From NCBI RefSeq assembly GCF_943913695.1, contig NZ_CALTZE010000053.1:1-24146 (forward strand): a stretch of DNA of 24,146 bases, given 5' to 3'. Below, one piece after another: positions 1 to 6,994 of the stretch. Source of the DNA: an uncultured Marmoricola sp. (lineage in GTDB: Bacteria; Actinomycetota; Actinomycetes; Propionibacteriales; Nocardioidaceae). Under the pieces are notes generated by a model. It searched no databases. It was given only the letters and a program-made list of their open reading frames with translations, and was not told where the DNA came from. Made by a program: the position numbers and the translations under genes. Each line of letters opens with the position of its first letter. The first letter of the stretch is position 1.

Positions 1-27
1 GTGCGGCTCGGGGGACATGGCGCGCTC

Positions 28-95
28 ATTGTCGGACAGATCGGGTGCGGGTCCAACCCTCGTGTGCCACACTGGCGTCTGATTGTCCGACAATC
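28..95. promoter_or_regulatory. Paired palindromic operators upstream of the amidinohydrolase gene
   Basis: A perfect 15-bp palindrome GATTGTCCGACAATC spans 81-95. A second, slightly imperfect copy, ATTGTCGGACAG, starts at 28; the two centres are about 54 bp apart. A -10-like CACACT at 68-73 puts a start point near 80, so the strong site would cover the transcription start, which suits repression or autoregulated control. The left site lies just ahead of a minus-strand ATG at 18 (reading Met-Ser-Pro-Glu-Pro-His off the window edge), probably a divergent regulator gene. Actinobacterial dimethylargininase genes are often next to Lrp/AsnC regulators, so that family is my guess for the binder; the protein is not in the window. 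Confidence 0.6.
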
Positions 96-118
96 CGGCA
101 GGATCCGAGGAGGCAGCC

Positions 119-1009
119 ATGACGGTCGACACCCTGGCCTGGGGCGGGCGCTACCTCGCCGTCTCGCCCGACCACTTCCGCATCGACTACGCGATCAACC
201 CGTTCATGTACCTCGACGACCAGCCCGACCCGGTGCGCACCCGCGCGCAGTGGGACGCGATGGTGGCGGCCCTGACCGCGGCCGGCGCCACGGTCGAGGT
301 GCTGCCGCAGCTCGCCGAGACCCCCGACATGGTCTATGCGATGAATCTCGGGCTCGCCCTCGAGCGGCCCGACGGCACCCCCCACGTGGTGCTCTCGCAC
401 ATGCGCTACGCCGAGCGGCGCGGCGAGACCCCGGCCGCCGAGGCGTGGTGGACGGCGCGCGGTGCCACCACCCAGCGCGTCGGGCGCGACGGCGTCGGCG
501 CCCACCTGGAGGCGGGCGACGCGTTCGCCTGGCGCGGCGACCTGGTCGTCGGCTTCGGCCCGCGCACCGAGGAGCTGGCGCTGAAGCACCTCGCCACCGA
601 GCTCGACGTGCGGGTGCGCGGGCTGCGGATCGTGCACCCGGGGATGTATCACCTCGACCTCGCCTTCTGCCCCCTCTCCTCCGAGGCGGCCATGGTCTGC
701 CCGGCCGCCCTCGACGACGCCTCGGCGACCGCGCTGCTCGCGCTCGTGCCCGACCCGCTGGTGCTGAGCGAGGCCGAGGCGATGACCTTCTGCGCCAACT
801 CCGTGGTGGTCGGCCGCACCGTCGTGATGCCCGCCTGCCCCGACCGCGTGCGCACCTGGCTGCTCGCGCGCGGCTTCGAGGTCGTGGTCGTCGACGTCGG
901 AGAGATGCTCAAGGGCGGCGGCGCGATCCGCTGCCTGACCAACCCCCTCGACATGCGCCTGGGCCGCGACCTGGAGGTCGTGCCGGGCGGTCGGGTGCTC
1001 GCTCCCTGA
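119..1009 (+). CDS. ddaH: Dimethylargininase / amidinotransferase-family hydrolase
   Basis: A 296-residue protein of the arginine deiminase / DDAH guanidine-modifying superfamily. Members hydrolyse the guanidino group of arginine or N-methylarginine (giving citrulline plus an amine) through a Cys-His-Glu centre in the cytoplasm. Visible candidates are Glu131 (LEAGDAF), His178 (GMYHLDL) and Cys272 near the C-terminus (GGGAIRCLTNP), in the order and spacing of the family. Length fits bacterial DDAH. The ATG at 119 is chosen because GAGGAGG at 107-113 lies 5 nt upstream; a longer open frame from 83 would start inside the operator palindrome. The gene probably answers to arginine or a related amino acid through the paired operators. 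The exact substrate (dimethylarginine, arginine or another guanidine) cannot be read from sequence. Confidence 0.8.
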   Translation: MTVDTLAWGGRYLAVSPDHFRIDYAINPFMYLDDQPDPVRTRAQWDAMVAALTAAGATVEVLPQLAETPDMVYAMNLGLALERPDGTPHVVLSHMRYAERRGETPAAEAWWTARGATTQRVGRDGVGAHLEAGDAFAWRGDLVVGFGPRTEELALKHLATELDVRVRGLRIVHPGMYHLDLAFCPLSSEAAMVCPAALDDASATALLALVPDPLVLSEAEAMTFCANSVVVGRTVVMPACPDRVRTWLLARGFEVVVVDVGEMLKGGGAIRCLTNPLDMRLGRDLEVVPGGRVLAP

Positions 1010-1046
1010 GGCTCTCGGGCCCGACGTCGCCGTCGGTCACGACGGC

Positions 1047-1052
1047 TAGCCT
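1047..1052 (+). promoter_or_regulatory. -10 element of a leaderless promoter (aminotransferase)
   Basis: TAGCCT is followed by exactly 7 nt and then the ATG at 1060, so transcription would start at the start codon. No Shine-Dalgarno-like stretch lies ahead of this ATG, which supports a leaderless message. No convincing -35 box is seen. Confidence 0.5.
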
Positions 1053-1059
1053 GCGCTCC

Positions 1060-2160
1060 ATGAGCACCCCCACCCCGCCCCGGCCACGCGCAGCAGTCGC
1101 CGAGATCCCTGCGTACGTCGCGGGTCGGCCGCCGGTGGCGCGTGACGGTCGGCCGGCCTACAAGCTCTCCTCCAACGAGAACCCCTACCCCCCGCTCCCC
1201 GGCGTGGTCGAGGCGGCCGAGCGGGCGGCGCGCGAGATGAACCGCTACCCCGACATGGGCAACACCGCGCTCTACGCCGCCCTCGCGGCCCGCCTCGGCG
1301 TCGACCCCGAGCAGCTCGCGGCCGGCACCGGCTCGGTGGCGGTGCTCTACCACCTGCTGCAGGCCTTCTGCGATCCCGCCGGCGAGCACGGCAGCGAGGT
1401 GGTCCACGCCTGGCGCTCCTTCGAGGCCTACCCGATCGCGATCACCGCCAGCGGGGCGCAGGGGGTGCGCGTGCCGCTGACGGCCGACGGGCGCCACGAC
1501 CTCGAGGCGATGCTCGCCGCGGTCACCGAGCGCACCCGGGTCCTGCTGGTCTGCACGCCCAACAACCCCACCGGGCCGAGCCTGACCCAGAGCGAGCTCC
1601 GCGACCTCGCCGAGAGGGTGCCGCCGGAGGTGCTGCTGGTCGTCGACGAGGCCTACCGGGAGTTCGTGCGCGGCGACGACCCCGCCGACCCGCTCGCGCT
1701 GCTCCCCGAGCACGCCAACCTGGCGGTGATGCGCACCTTCGCCAAGGCCTACGGCCTGGCCGGCTTCCGGGTCGGCTACCTGGTCGCCCACCGCGAGGTG
1801 GCGGGCGCCGTACGTGCCTGCTCGCTGCCGTTCGGCGTCTCCAGCGTCGCCCAGGCCGCGGCGGTGGCCGCGCTCGAGGCCGAGCCGGAGCTGATGGAGC
1901 GCGTCGACGCCCTGGTCGCCGAGCGCGATCGGGTGCGTACGGCGCTGCTGGCGCAGGGCTGGGAGGTCCCGGACGCCCAGGGCAACTTCGTGTGGCTCCC
2001 CCTCGGCGACGACGCCGCGGGCTTCGCCGCGGCCGCGCAGGAGGCCGGGATCTCGGTCCGGCCGTTCGCCGGTGACGGCGTACGCATCAGCATCGGGGAG
2101 CTGGAGGGCAACGACCTGGCGCTCGAGGTCGCGGCCGCCTGGCGGGCCCGGGGTCGTTGA
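1060..2160 (+). CDS. pat: PLP-dependent aminotransferase, Pat/HisC type (aromatic or histidinol-phosphate)
   Basis: A 366-residue fold-type I class-I/II aminotransferase close to actinobacterial Pat (HisC2-like aromatic aminotransferase). Visible elements in order: the substrate-side segment KLSSNENPYPPLPGV, NNPTG at about 168-172, the PLP-pyridine aspartate Asp196 in VVDEAYREF, the Schiff-base lysine Lys229 in TFAKAYGLAGFRVGY, and a late arginine in VRISIGE that binds the substrate carboxylate. The enzyme transfers an amino group between an aromatic amino acid (or histidinol phosphate) and 2-oxoglutarate. It is isolated from any his operon, which favours the aromatic Pat role over histidine biosynthesis. 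The ATG at 1060 gives the full family N-terminus and follows a -10 box by 7 nt. Confidence 0.82.
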   Translation: MSTPTPPRPRAAVAEIPAYVAGRPPVARDGRPAYKLSSNENPYPPLPGVVEAAERAAREMNRYPDMGNTALYAALAARLGVDPEQLAAGTGSVAVLYHLLQAFCDPAGEHGSEVVHAWRSFEAYPIAITASGAQGVRVPLTADGRHDLEAMLAAVTERTRVLLVCTPNNPTGPSLTQSELRDLAERVPPEVLLVVDEAYREFVRGDDPADPLALLPEHANLAVMRTFAKAYGLAGFRVGYLVAHREVAGAVRACSLPFGVSSVAQAAAVAALEAEPELMERVDALVAERDRVRTALLAQGWEVPDAQGNFVWLPLGDDAAGFAAAAQEAGISVRPFAGDGVRISIGELEGNDLALEVAAAWRARGR

Positions 2161-2176
2161 AAACCGTCGGATCGGG

Positions 2177-2182
2177 CACGAT
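2177..2182 (+). promoter_or_regulatory. Possible leaderless -10 element (GST-like gene)
   Basis: CACGAT is followed by 6 nt and the ATG at 2189. It is weaker than the TAnnnT boxes elsewhere in the window. There is no purine-rich ribosome site before the ATG. Confidence 0.35.
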
Positions 2183-2188
2183 AGGGGC

Positions 2189-3163
2189 ATGACGGACGAG
2201 TCGGGCCGAGAGTCGGAGCAGCAGGGGTCCTACGTCGAGAAGGGCAAGGGCTTCGACCGCGACATGAACTACATCCCGGACCGCATCGTCCGGGACCCGC
2301 AGCCCGACGCTGACCCGCCCCAGTGGCCGGTCGAGCCGGGGCGCTACCGCTTGATCGCTGCGCTGGCCTGCCCATGGGCCAACCGCGCGATCATCGTGCG
2401 CAAGCTCCTCGGGCTGGAGGACGTCATCTCCCAGGGCCTGTGCGGCCCCACCCACGACCAGCGCAGCTGGACCTTCGACCTCGACCCCGGGGGCGTCGAC
2501 CCGGTGCTGGGGATCGAGCGGCTGCAGCAGGCCTACTTCGCCCGCTACCCCGACTACCCGCGCGGCATCACGGTGCCGGCGATCGTCGAGGAAGCCTCCG
2601 GCCAGGTCGTGACCAACGACTTCCCGTGGATCACCCACGACCTCTTCTTCGAGTGGCGCGACCACCACCGCCCCGACGCGCCCGACCTGTGGCCCGACGA
2701 CGTCCGCGAGGAGATGGACGAGGTGATGAAGCGGGTCTTCACCGAGGTCAACAACGGCGTCTACCGCTGCGGCTTCGCCGGCTCGCAGGAGGCCTACGAC
2801 GAGGCCTACGACCGGCTGTGGACCGCGATGGACTGGCTCGAGGAGCGGCTCACCGACCGCCGCTACCTGATGGGCGGGTCGATCACCGAGGCCGATGTGC
2901 GGCTCTTCACCACCCTGGCGCGCTTCGACCCCGTCTACCACGGCCACTTCAAGTGCAACCGCAACAAGCTGACCGAGATGCCGGCGCTGTGGGGCTACGC
3001 CCGCGACCTCTTCCAGACCCCCGGCTTCGGCGAGACCATCGACTTCGAGCAGATCAAGCAGCACTACTACGTCGTCCACACCGACGTGAACCCCTCCGGC
3101 ATCGTCCCGAAGGGCCCCGACCTCGCGGGATGGACGACGCCGCACGGGCGCGACCGGCTCTAG
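2189..3163 (+). CDS. Glutathionyl-hydroquinone reductase-like (Xi-class) glutathione S-transferase family protein
   Basis: A 324-residue cytosolic protein with the layout of the Xi-class GST / YqjG-ECM4 family. Cys61 lies in the CPWANR motif (usually CPWAHR) and is the nucleophile that in known members forms a mixed disulfide with glutathione and reduces glutathionyl-hydroquinones. The thioredoxin-like N-domain contains GITVPAIV, and the helical C-domain carries YRCGFAGSQEAYDEAY, ITEADVRLFTTLARFDPVYHGHFKCN and a conserved C-terminal tail. The usual NNESSEI glutathione-contact segment is replaced here by TNDFPWI. Actinobacteria make mycothiol rather than glutathione, so the thiol partner may be mycothiol (inference). 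It starts only 28 nt after the aminotransferase stop and probably has its own leaderless promoter. Confidence 0.8.
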   Translation: MTDESGRESEQQGSYVEKGKGFDRDMNYIPDRIVRDPQPDADPPQWPVEPGRYRLIAALACPWANRAIIVRKLLGLEDVISQGLCGPTHDQRSWTFDLDPGGVDPVLGIERLQQAYFARYPDYPRGITVPAIVEEASGQVVTNDFPWITHDLFFEWRDHHRPDAPDLWPDDVREEMDEVMKRVFTEVNNGVYRCGFAGSQEAYDEAYDRLWTAMDWLEERLTDRRYLMGGSITEADVRLFTTLARFDPVYHGHFKCNRNKLTEMPALWGYARDLFQTPGFGETIDFEQIKQHYYVVHTDVNPSGIVPKGPDLAGWTTPHGRDRL

Positions 3164-3206
3164 CCGGCGCCACCTGCGGGCGCCCCCTGGATCCGGCGTA
3201 CGCCGC

Positions 3207-4808
3207 TCACTCGGCGACGGGTGCGGGCGCGCCGGCCTCGCGGGCCACGAAGTCCTGCTGCCGGATCAGCACGAGGGTCAGCGCGCTGCACACGAAGGCG
3301 ATCACGGCCGCGATCAGGGTGATGTGGTTGAGCGCGTCGACCACGCCGCTCGTGCCGACCTGGGTCACGAGGTCGGCGGCCCGGGCGCCGCCCTGGCTCC
3401 CGGCGGCCTCGGCAGCGGCACGCACCTGACCGCCGGAGAGGGCACCGACCAAGCCGTCGAGCGCGTCGCCGGGGGGCACGACGCGCGCCAGCGCGGGGCG
3501 TACGGCGTCGGTCACCTGCTGGGCGAAGATCGATCCCAGCGCGGCGATGCCGGTCGCGATGCCGACCTGGCGGAAGGTGGAGTTGACCCCGCTGGCCATG
3601 CCGGAGCGCTCGACCGGCACCACGCCGACCGCGGTCGAGGCGAGCGGCGGGTTGATCATGCCGATCGCGAGGCCGCTGACGATCATGCCCGGGATCAGGT
3701 GGGTCCAGCCCGAGTCGGGGCTCAGGCCGCGCAGCAGCAGCAGTCCGACGCCGAGCAGCAGGAAGCCGGGGGCGATCAGCCACCGCACCGGCATCCGCTC
3801 GGTCATCCGCCCCGCCACGACCGCGGCGACGAAGGAGGCGGCCGAGAGGAAGAGGAAGCGCACGCCGGTGCCGACGGCGGAGTAGCCGAGCACGTTCTGC
3901 ACGTAGATCACCAGGTAGGTCAGCAGCGAGAAGATCGACGCCGAGACCCCGAACGCGGCGACCAGGCCACCGACGAAGGTGGGCTTGCGCAGCAGCGTCA
4001 GGTCGAACATCGGCGAGCGCTGGGCGCGCTGGGTGATCACGAAGACCACGAGCAGCACCGCGGCGGCACCGAGCGACCAGACCACGCGCGTCGAGGTCCA
4101 GTCGTGCTGCCCCGCCTCGATGAGGCCGTAGACCAGGGCGCCGAGCGCGGTGGAGAAGGTCACGAAGCCGAGCCAGTCGGGGCGGCCCGCGCGCGGGTCG
4201 TGCGACTCGCGCACCTTCCACAGGGTGACCGCGATGGCGACCAGGCACAGCGGCACGTTGACGAAGAAGATCCAGCGCCACGACAGCCCGCTGGTCAGGA
4301 CGCCGCCCAGCACCGGGCCGATCGCGACGGCGACGCCGGTGACCGCACCGAAGGCGCCGAAGGCCACGCCGCGGTCCTTGCCGCGGAAGGCGCCGGCCAG
4401 CAGCGCCAGGGCGGTGGCGAACATCGCGGCACCGCCGATGCCCTGGAAGGCACGCGACCAGGTGAGCACGGTGATGTCGGTCGCGGCACCGCAGGCGATG
4501 GAGCCCACGGTGAACAGCGCCGTGCCGATCGCGAAGAGCCGCTTGCGGCCGTAGAGGTCGGCCAGCGAGCCGGCGGTCAGCAGCAGGGCCGCGAGGCTCA
4601 GCGCGTAGGCGTCGATGACCCACTGCAGGTCCGACAGCGAGGCGTCGAGCTCGGTCTGGATGTCGGGCAGGGCGACGTTCACGATCGTGATGTCGAGCAG
4701 CAGCATGAAGACGCCGAGGCAGACGGCGGCGAGCGTCCACCACTTGGGGTCGGTCGAGCGGGCCGGCTCGGCTCGGTGGGCGGGGGTCGCGAGGGAGGAG
4801 AAGGGCAT
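3207..4808 (-). CDS. MFS drug efflux transporter, DHA2 (14-TM, EmrB/QacA-like)
   Basis: A 533-residue integral membrane protein with about 14 hydrophobic segments, the length of the DHA2 drug:H+ antiporter family. The first helix has the family motif LLLDITIVNVALPDIQ; loop 2-3 has the MFS motif A form GSLADLYGRKRL; helix 5 has the antiporter motif C form (AIGPVLGGVL). It should export hydrophobic drugs or other toxic compounds using the proton gradient. The ATG at 4808 is preferred because GAGG lies 5 nt upstream; an in-frame TTG at 4844 would add 12 residues but abuts operator repeat 1. It is divergent from the tandem MarR regulator and very probably its target. The substrate cannot be predicted. 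Confidence 0.88.
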   Translation of the reverse strand: MPFSSLATPAHRAEPARSTDPKWWTLAAVCLGVFMLLLDITIVNVALPDIQTELDASLSDLQWVIDAYALSLAALLLTAGSLADLYGRKRLFAIGTALFTVGSIACGAATDITVLTWSRAFQGIGGAAMFATALALLAGAFRGKDRGVAFGAFGAVTGVAVAIGPVLGGVLTSGLSWRWIFFVNVPLCLVAIAVTLWKVRESHDPRAGRPDWLGFVTFSTALGALVYGLIEAGQHDWTSTRVVWSLGAAAVLLVVFVITQRAQRSPMFDLTLLRKPTFVGGLVAAFGVSASIFSLLTYLVIYVQNVLGYSAVGTGVRFLFLSAASFVAAVVAGRMTERMPVRWLIAPGFLLLGVGLLLLRGLSPDSGWTHLIPGMIVSGLAIGMINPPLASTAVGVVPVERSGMASGVNSTFRQVGIATGIAALGSIFAQQVTDAVRPALARVVPPGDALDGLVGALSGGQVRAAAEAAGSQGGARAADLVTQVGTSGVVDALNHITLIAAVIAFVCSALTLVLIRQQDFVAREAGAPAPVAE

Positions 4809-4844
4809 CGGGACCTCGGGATCAGGAGAAGTAGTCGTGAGCAA

Positions 4845-4915
4845 CCGTCAAGCACCTAACGATCACCTGCAGTACGATACGCCCGGAGGCGAATCCGTCA
4901 AGTGCCTCACGATCA
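4845..4915. promoter_or_regulatory. Divergent promoter/operator region between MFS and tandem MarR genes
   Basis: Two 21-bp direct repeats, 4845-4865 and 4895-4915, share 18 of 21 bases (core GTCAAG, then CCT, then ACGATCA) and begin exactly 50 bp apart, close to five helical turns. On the minus strand, TTGACG (4901-4896), a 16-bp spacer and TATCGT (4879-4874) form a good promoter for the transporter, with the -35 inside repeat 2. On the plus strand, TACGAT at 4873-4878 could serve the regulator gene. The repeats are candidate binding sites of the MarR protein and placed to repress both genes. Confidence 0.6.
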
Positions 4916-4928
4916 GGAGATGGACGAG

Positions 4929-5837
4929 ATGAGGGTCACGGCCGAGCTCGCGGGTGGAGAGCTGCTGCCCGCGCTCGCCACCTCGCCGGGCCACCTGCTG
5001 TGGCGTGCAGCCGCGAGGGTCAGCGCCGTGGCCGCCAGCGCGCTGCCACCCGGCATCGACGTCCATGCCTACGCCGTGCTGGTCGCGCTCAAGGGCGACG
5101 CCGTGCGGTCCCAGCAGGACCTCGCCGACGGCATCGCCACGAGCCGCACCACGATGTCGAAGGTCGCCGGGCGGCTGGCCACCGACGGCCTGGTGGAGCG
5201 GGTGCGCAACCCCGAGGACCGCCGCTCCTACGCGCTGACCCGCACCCCCGCCGGGGCCCAGGCCGAGGCGCAGTGGCGCGCCCTCGTGGTCGGACTCGAG
5301 GACGAGATCGCGCCCACGCTGGGGGTCGGCGAGCGCGCCGAGCTCGCCGGCCTGCTGCGCCGCGTGGCCGAGCCCCACCTGGCCGCGGGAGTGCCGCACG
5401 AGCTGCTCGCGGCGCTCGGGTTCGTCGTGGTCAAGGCCCACATGCTGGTCCACCGAGACGCCGCGACGGCGCTCGCCCCGCTCGGCGTAGAGCCGCGCCA
5501 CCTGGGCGCCTCGGCCGTGCTTCGCGCGCTCGGCCCCGTGCCGCAGGTGGTGCTGGCGCGCGCGCTCGGGGTGACCCCGGCGAGCACCGTGCCCATCGTC
5601 GACGACATGGAGCGCCTCGGCCTGGTCGAGCGTCGCCGCGCCCCGGGCGACCGGCGTACGCACCTCGTGCACGTGGCCGACGGCGCGGCGGCGACGCTGC
5701 GCGAGGCCGCGCAGGTCACCGCCGCCGTCGTCGACCGGCACCTCGCCCCGCTCACGCCGGACGAGCGCGATCGTCTCGTCGAGCTGCTCGCGAGGTTCGT
5801 CACCGCGCCGCTGGGGGCCGACCAGCCGCCCGAGTAG
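4929..5837 (+). CDS. Tandem MarR-domain transcriptional regulator (two fused MarR units)
   Basis: A 302-residue protein, twice the usual MarR length of 140-160. Each half carries a full winged helix: residues about 50-115 contain SQQDLADGIATSRTTMSKV and the wing RNPEDRRSYALTRT; residues about 185-255 contain LARALGVTPASTVPIVDDME and the wing RRAPGDRRTHLVHVAD. It therefore looks like a covalent pseudo-dimer that binds DNA and releases it on ligand binding. ATG 4929 is chosen because AGGAG (4915-4919) is 9 nt upstream; ATG 4920 and GTG 4902 are in frame but badly spaced. Divergent from the efflux gene, with repeated operators between them, so it is the probable drug-responsive repressor. A remnant linker of about 40 residues separates the two units. 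Confidence 0.82.
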   Translation: MRVTAELAGGELLPALATSPGHLLWRAAARVSAVAASALPPGIDVHAYAVLVALKGDAVRSQQDLADGIATSRTTMSKVAGRLATDGLVERVRNPEDRRSYALTRTPAGAQAEAQWRALVVGLEDEIAPTLGVGERAELAGLLRRVAEPHLAAGVPHELLAALGFVVVKAHMLVHRDAATALAPLGVEPRHLGASAVLRALGPVPQVVLARALGVTPASTVPIVDDMERLGLVERRRAPGDRRTHLVHVADGAAATLREAAQVTAAVVDRHLAPLTPDERDRLVELLARFVTAPLGADQPPE

Positions 5838-5847
5838 GCGCCGGGGC

Positions 5848-6060
5848 TCAGGACTCCTGCAGCTCGCTCCTGAGCTTGAGCACCGTGGTGCCGTCCTCCT
5901 GCTCGATGACGTAGGCCGGGTCGTCGTCGCTGCCGTTGCGGCTGATCGACTCGCCCTTGGACTGTCGCGAGACCTTCTCGCGGTGGATGCTCTCGACCTT
6001 GCCCTCGGCGGTGCTGCTGCCCCACTTCCAGCTGACCTTGCTGCCCGTGCGGATCGCCAT
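5848..6060 (-). CDS. DUF2945 / hypervirulence-associated TUDOR-domain small protein
   Basis: A 70-residue protein that matches the DUF2945 (HVA1, TUDOR-like SH3 barrel) pattern: an N-terminal GSKVSWKWG strand pair, a G-x-V turn, then DDPAYVIEQEDGTTVLKLRSEL at the C-terminus. The family's molecular role is unknown; small actinobacterial and proteobacterial members are widespread. GAGGAG sits 5-6 nt upstream of the ATG at 6060. It converges with the MarR gene with only 10 bp between the stops, and diverges from the membrane-protein gene. A 10-bp palindrome GGGGTACCCC in the 133-bp upstream gap may be regulatory, but I cannot assign it. Confidence 0.75.
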   Translation of the reverse strand: MAIRTGSKVSWKWGSSTAEGKVESIHREKVSRQSKGESISRNGSDDDPAYVIEQEDGTTVLKLRSELQES

Positions 6061-6193
6061 GGTGGCTCCTCTCGTGTGACTCGCGGCTCTCTGTCACGGC
6101 GGGGGTACCCCGTGCGCGTCGGCGTTTCGCGCCGCTCCTGGTGGTCCCGCCGGGGCAGGGTGGAGCCTGGGGGAGAAGCTCTGAGGAGGAGTC

Positions 6194-6826
6194 ATGGTCA
6201 GCCTGCGACGCAACCGGCCCGAGGATCCCGACGCGACGGGGCCTGTCGGCCCTGTCCACGACCGCCCTGTCCACGACGGGCCTGTCCAAGACGGGGCGCC
6301 CGTCGACCCGGCCTACGAGCGCTTCGGCGGCGTCAACCTCGGCGCCGCCTTCTTCGGCTGGATGGTGGCGGTCGGCATGACCGTGCTGCTCACCGGCGTG
6401 CTGGGGGCGGCGTACGCCGTCGCGGGGCAGACGGCGACCCTCGACGACCTGCAGGGCAGCACCGACCTCACCACCGAGGGCGTGGTCACCGGCGTGGTGC
6501 TGCTGGTGGTGCTGCTCGTCGCCTACTACAGCGGCGGCTACGTCGCCGGACGCATGTCGCGCTTCGACGGCGGGCGGCAGGGGCTCGCCGTGTGGCTGCT
6601 CGCGCTCCTCTTCGCGGTGCTCGCGGCGGTGGCGGGCTGGGTCGCGGGGGAGCGCTACGACGTGCTCGACCGCTCCGACCTGCCCAGCCTCTCGGTCACC
6701 GTCCAGGACGTCACGCTCGCCGGCGTGATCAGCCTGCTCGTGGTGCTCCTCGGGACCCTGCTCGCCGCCACCGCCGGTGGCAAGGTGGGCCGCCGCTACC
6801 ACTCCCGGGTCGACCGCGCGCTGTAA
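6194..6826 (+). CDS. Four-TM membrane protein of unknown function
   Basis: A 210-residue protein. The first ~45 residues are hydrophilic and include a five-residue repeat (PVHDR, PVHDG, PVQDG). Hydrophobic segments follow at about 50-77, 97-119, 130-151 and 174-194, with a short basic tail. Glycine-rich helices (YYSGGYVAGRMSRFDGG) recall small actinobacterial membrane proteins sometimes named YrzE/TIGR04086-like, but I do not recognise a defined function. GAGGAGGAG at 6183-6191 lies directly before the ATG. It stands alone between DUF2945 and the dehydrogenase operon. Confidence 0.75.
   Translation: MVSLRRNRPEDPDATGPVGPVHDRPVHDGPVQDGAPVDPAYERFGGVNLGAAFFGWMVAVGMTVLLTGVLGAAYAVAGQTATLDDLQGSTDLTTEGVVTGVVLLVVLLVAYYSGGYVAGRMSRFDGGRQGLAVWLLALLFAVLAAVAGWVAGERYDVLDRSDLPSLSVTVQDVTLAGVISLLVVLLGTLLAATAGGKVGRRYHSRVDRAL
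6251..6295 (+). repeat. Three 15-bp tandem units inside the membrane-protein gene
   Basis: Units 6251-6265, 6266-6280 and 6281-6295 each begin CCTGTCCA and encode Pro-Val-(His/Gln)-Asp-(Arg/Gly). The frame is preserved, as expected for a coding minisatellite that can vary in copy number. Confidence 0.75.
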
Positions 6827-6861
6827 CGGCGACGGATTCGCGCCGTCCTCAGGCCGCACGG

Positions 6862-6896
6862 TAGGTTTCTCCCACGGTGTGGCCAGGGTCACACCG
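6862..6896. promoter_or_regulatory. Promoter region of the 2-oxoacid dehydrogenase operon with a CRP/GlxR-like site
   Basis: TAGGTT at 6862-6867 is a plausible -10. The 16-bp TGTGGCCAGGGTCACA at 6878-6893 matches TGTGA-N6-TCACA, the consensus of CRP/GlxR-type cAMP receptor proteins, at 9 of 10 specified bases, and is embedded in a longer inverted repeat CGGTGTG-N8-CACACCG (6875-6896). A lone CACACCG half-site recurs at 6970-6976. Placed just downstream of the -10, a bound protein would more likely repress than activate. Confidence 0.42.
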
Positions 6897-6994
6897 GCTC
6901 CGCCTCGGGCCTGCACCACCCACGCCGGCCAGGGGCGGCCACGTACGCCGCCACGGCGACCCCGGGCGGCACACCGAGTCCCCAGGAGCGCACC

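Noticed and set aside
3164..3206. A terminator between the convergent GST and MFS genes
   Set aside because: Only short GGCGCC/GCCGG complementarities are visible; no stem as clear as the other hairpins in the window.
4809..4844. A TTG start for the MFS transporter at 4844
   Set aside because: It abuts operator repeat 1 and has a poorer ribosome site than the ATG at 4808, which already gives a full-length protein.
6100..6112. A general-stress sigma promoter based on GGGGTACCCC upstream of DUF2945
   Set aside because: GGGTAC fits a SigB/SigF-type -10, but no GTTT-like -35 lies at the right distance on either strand.
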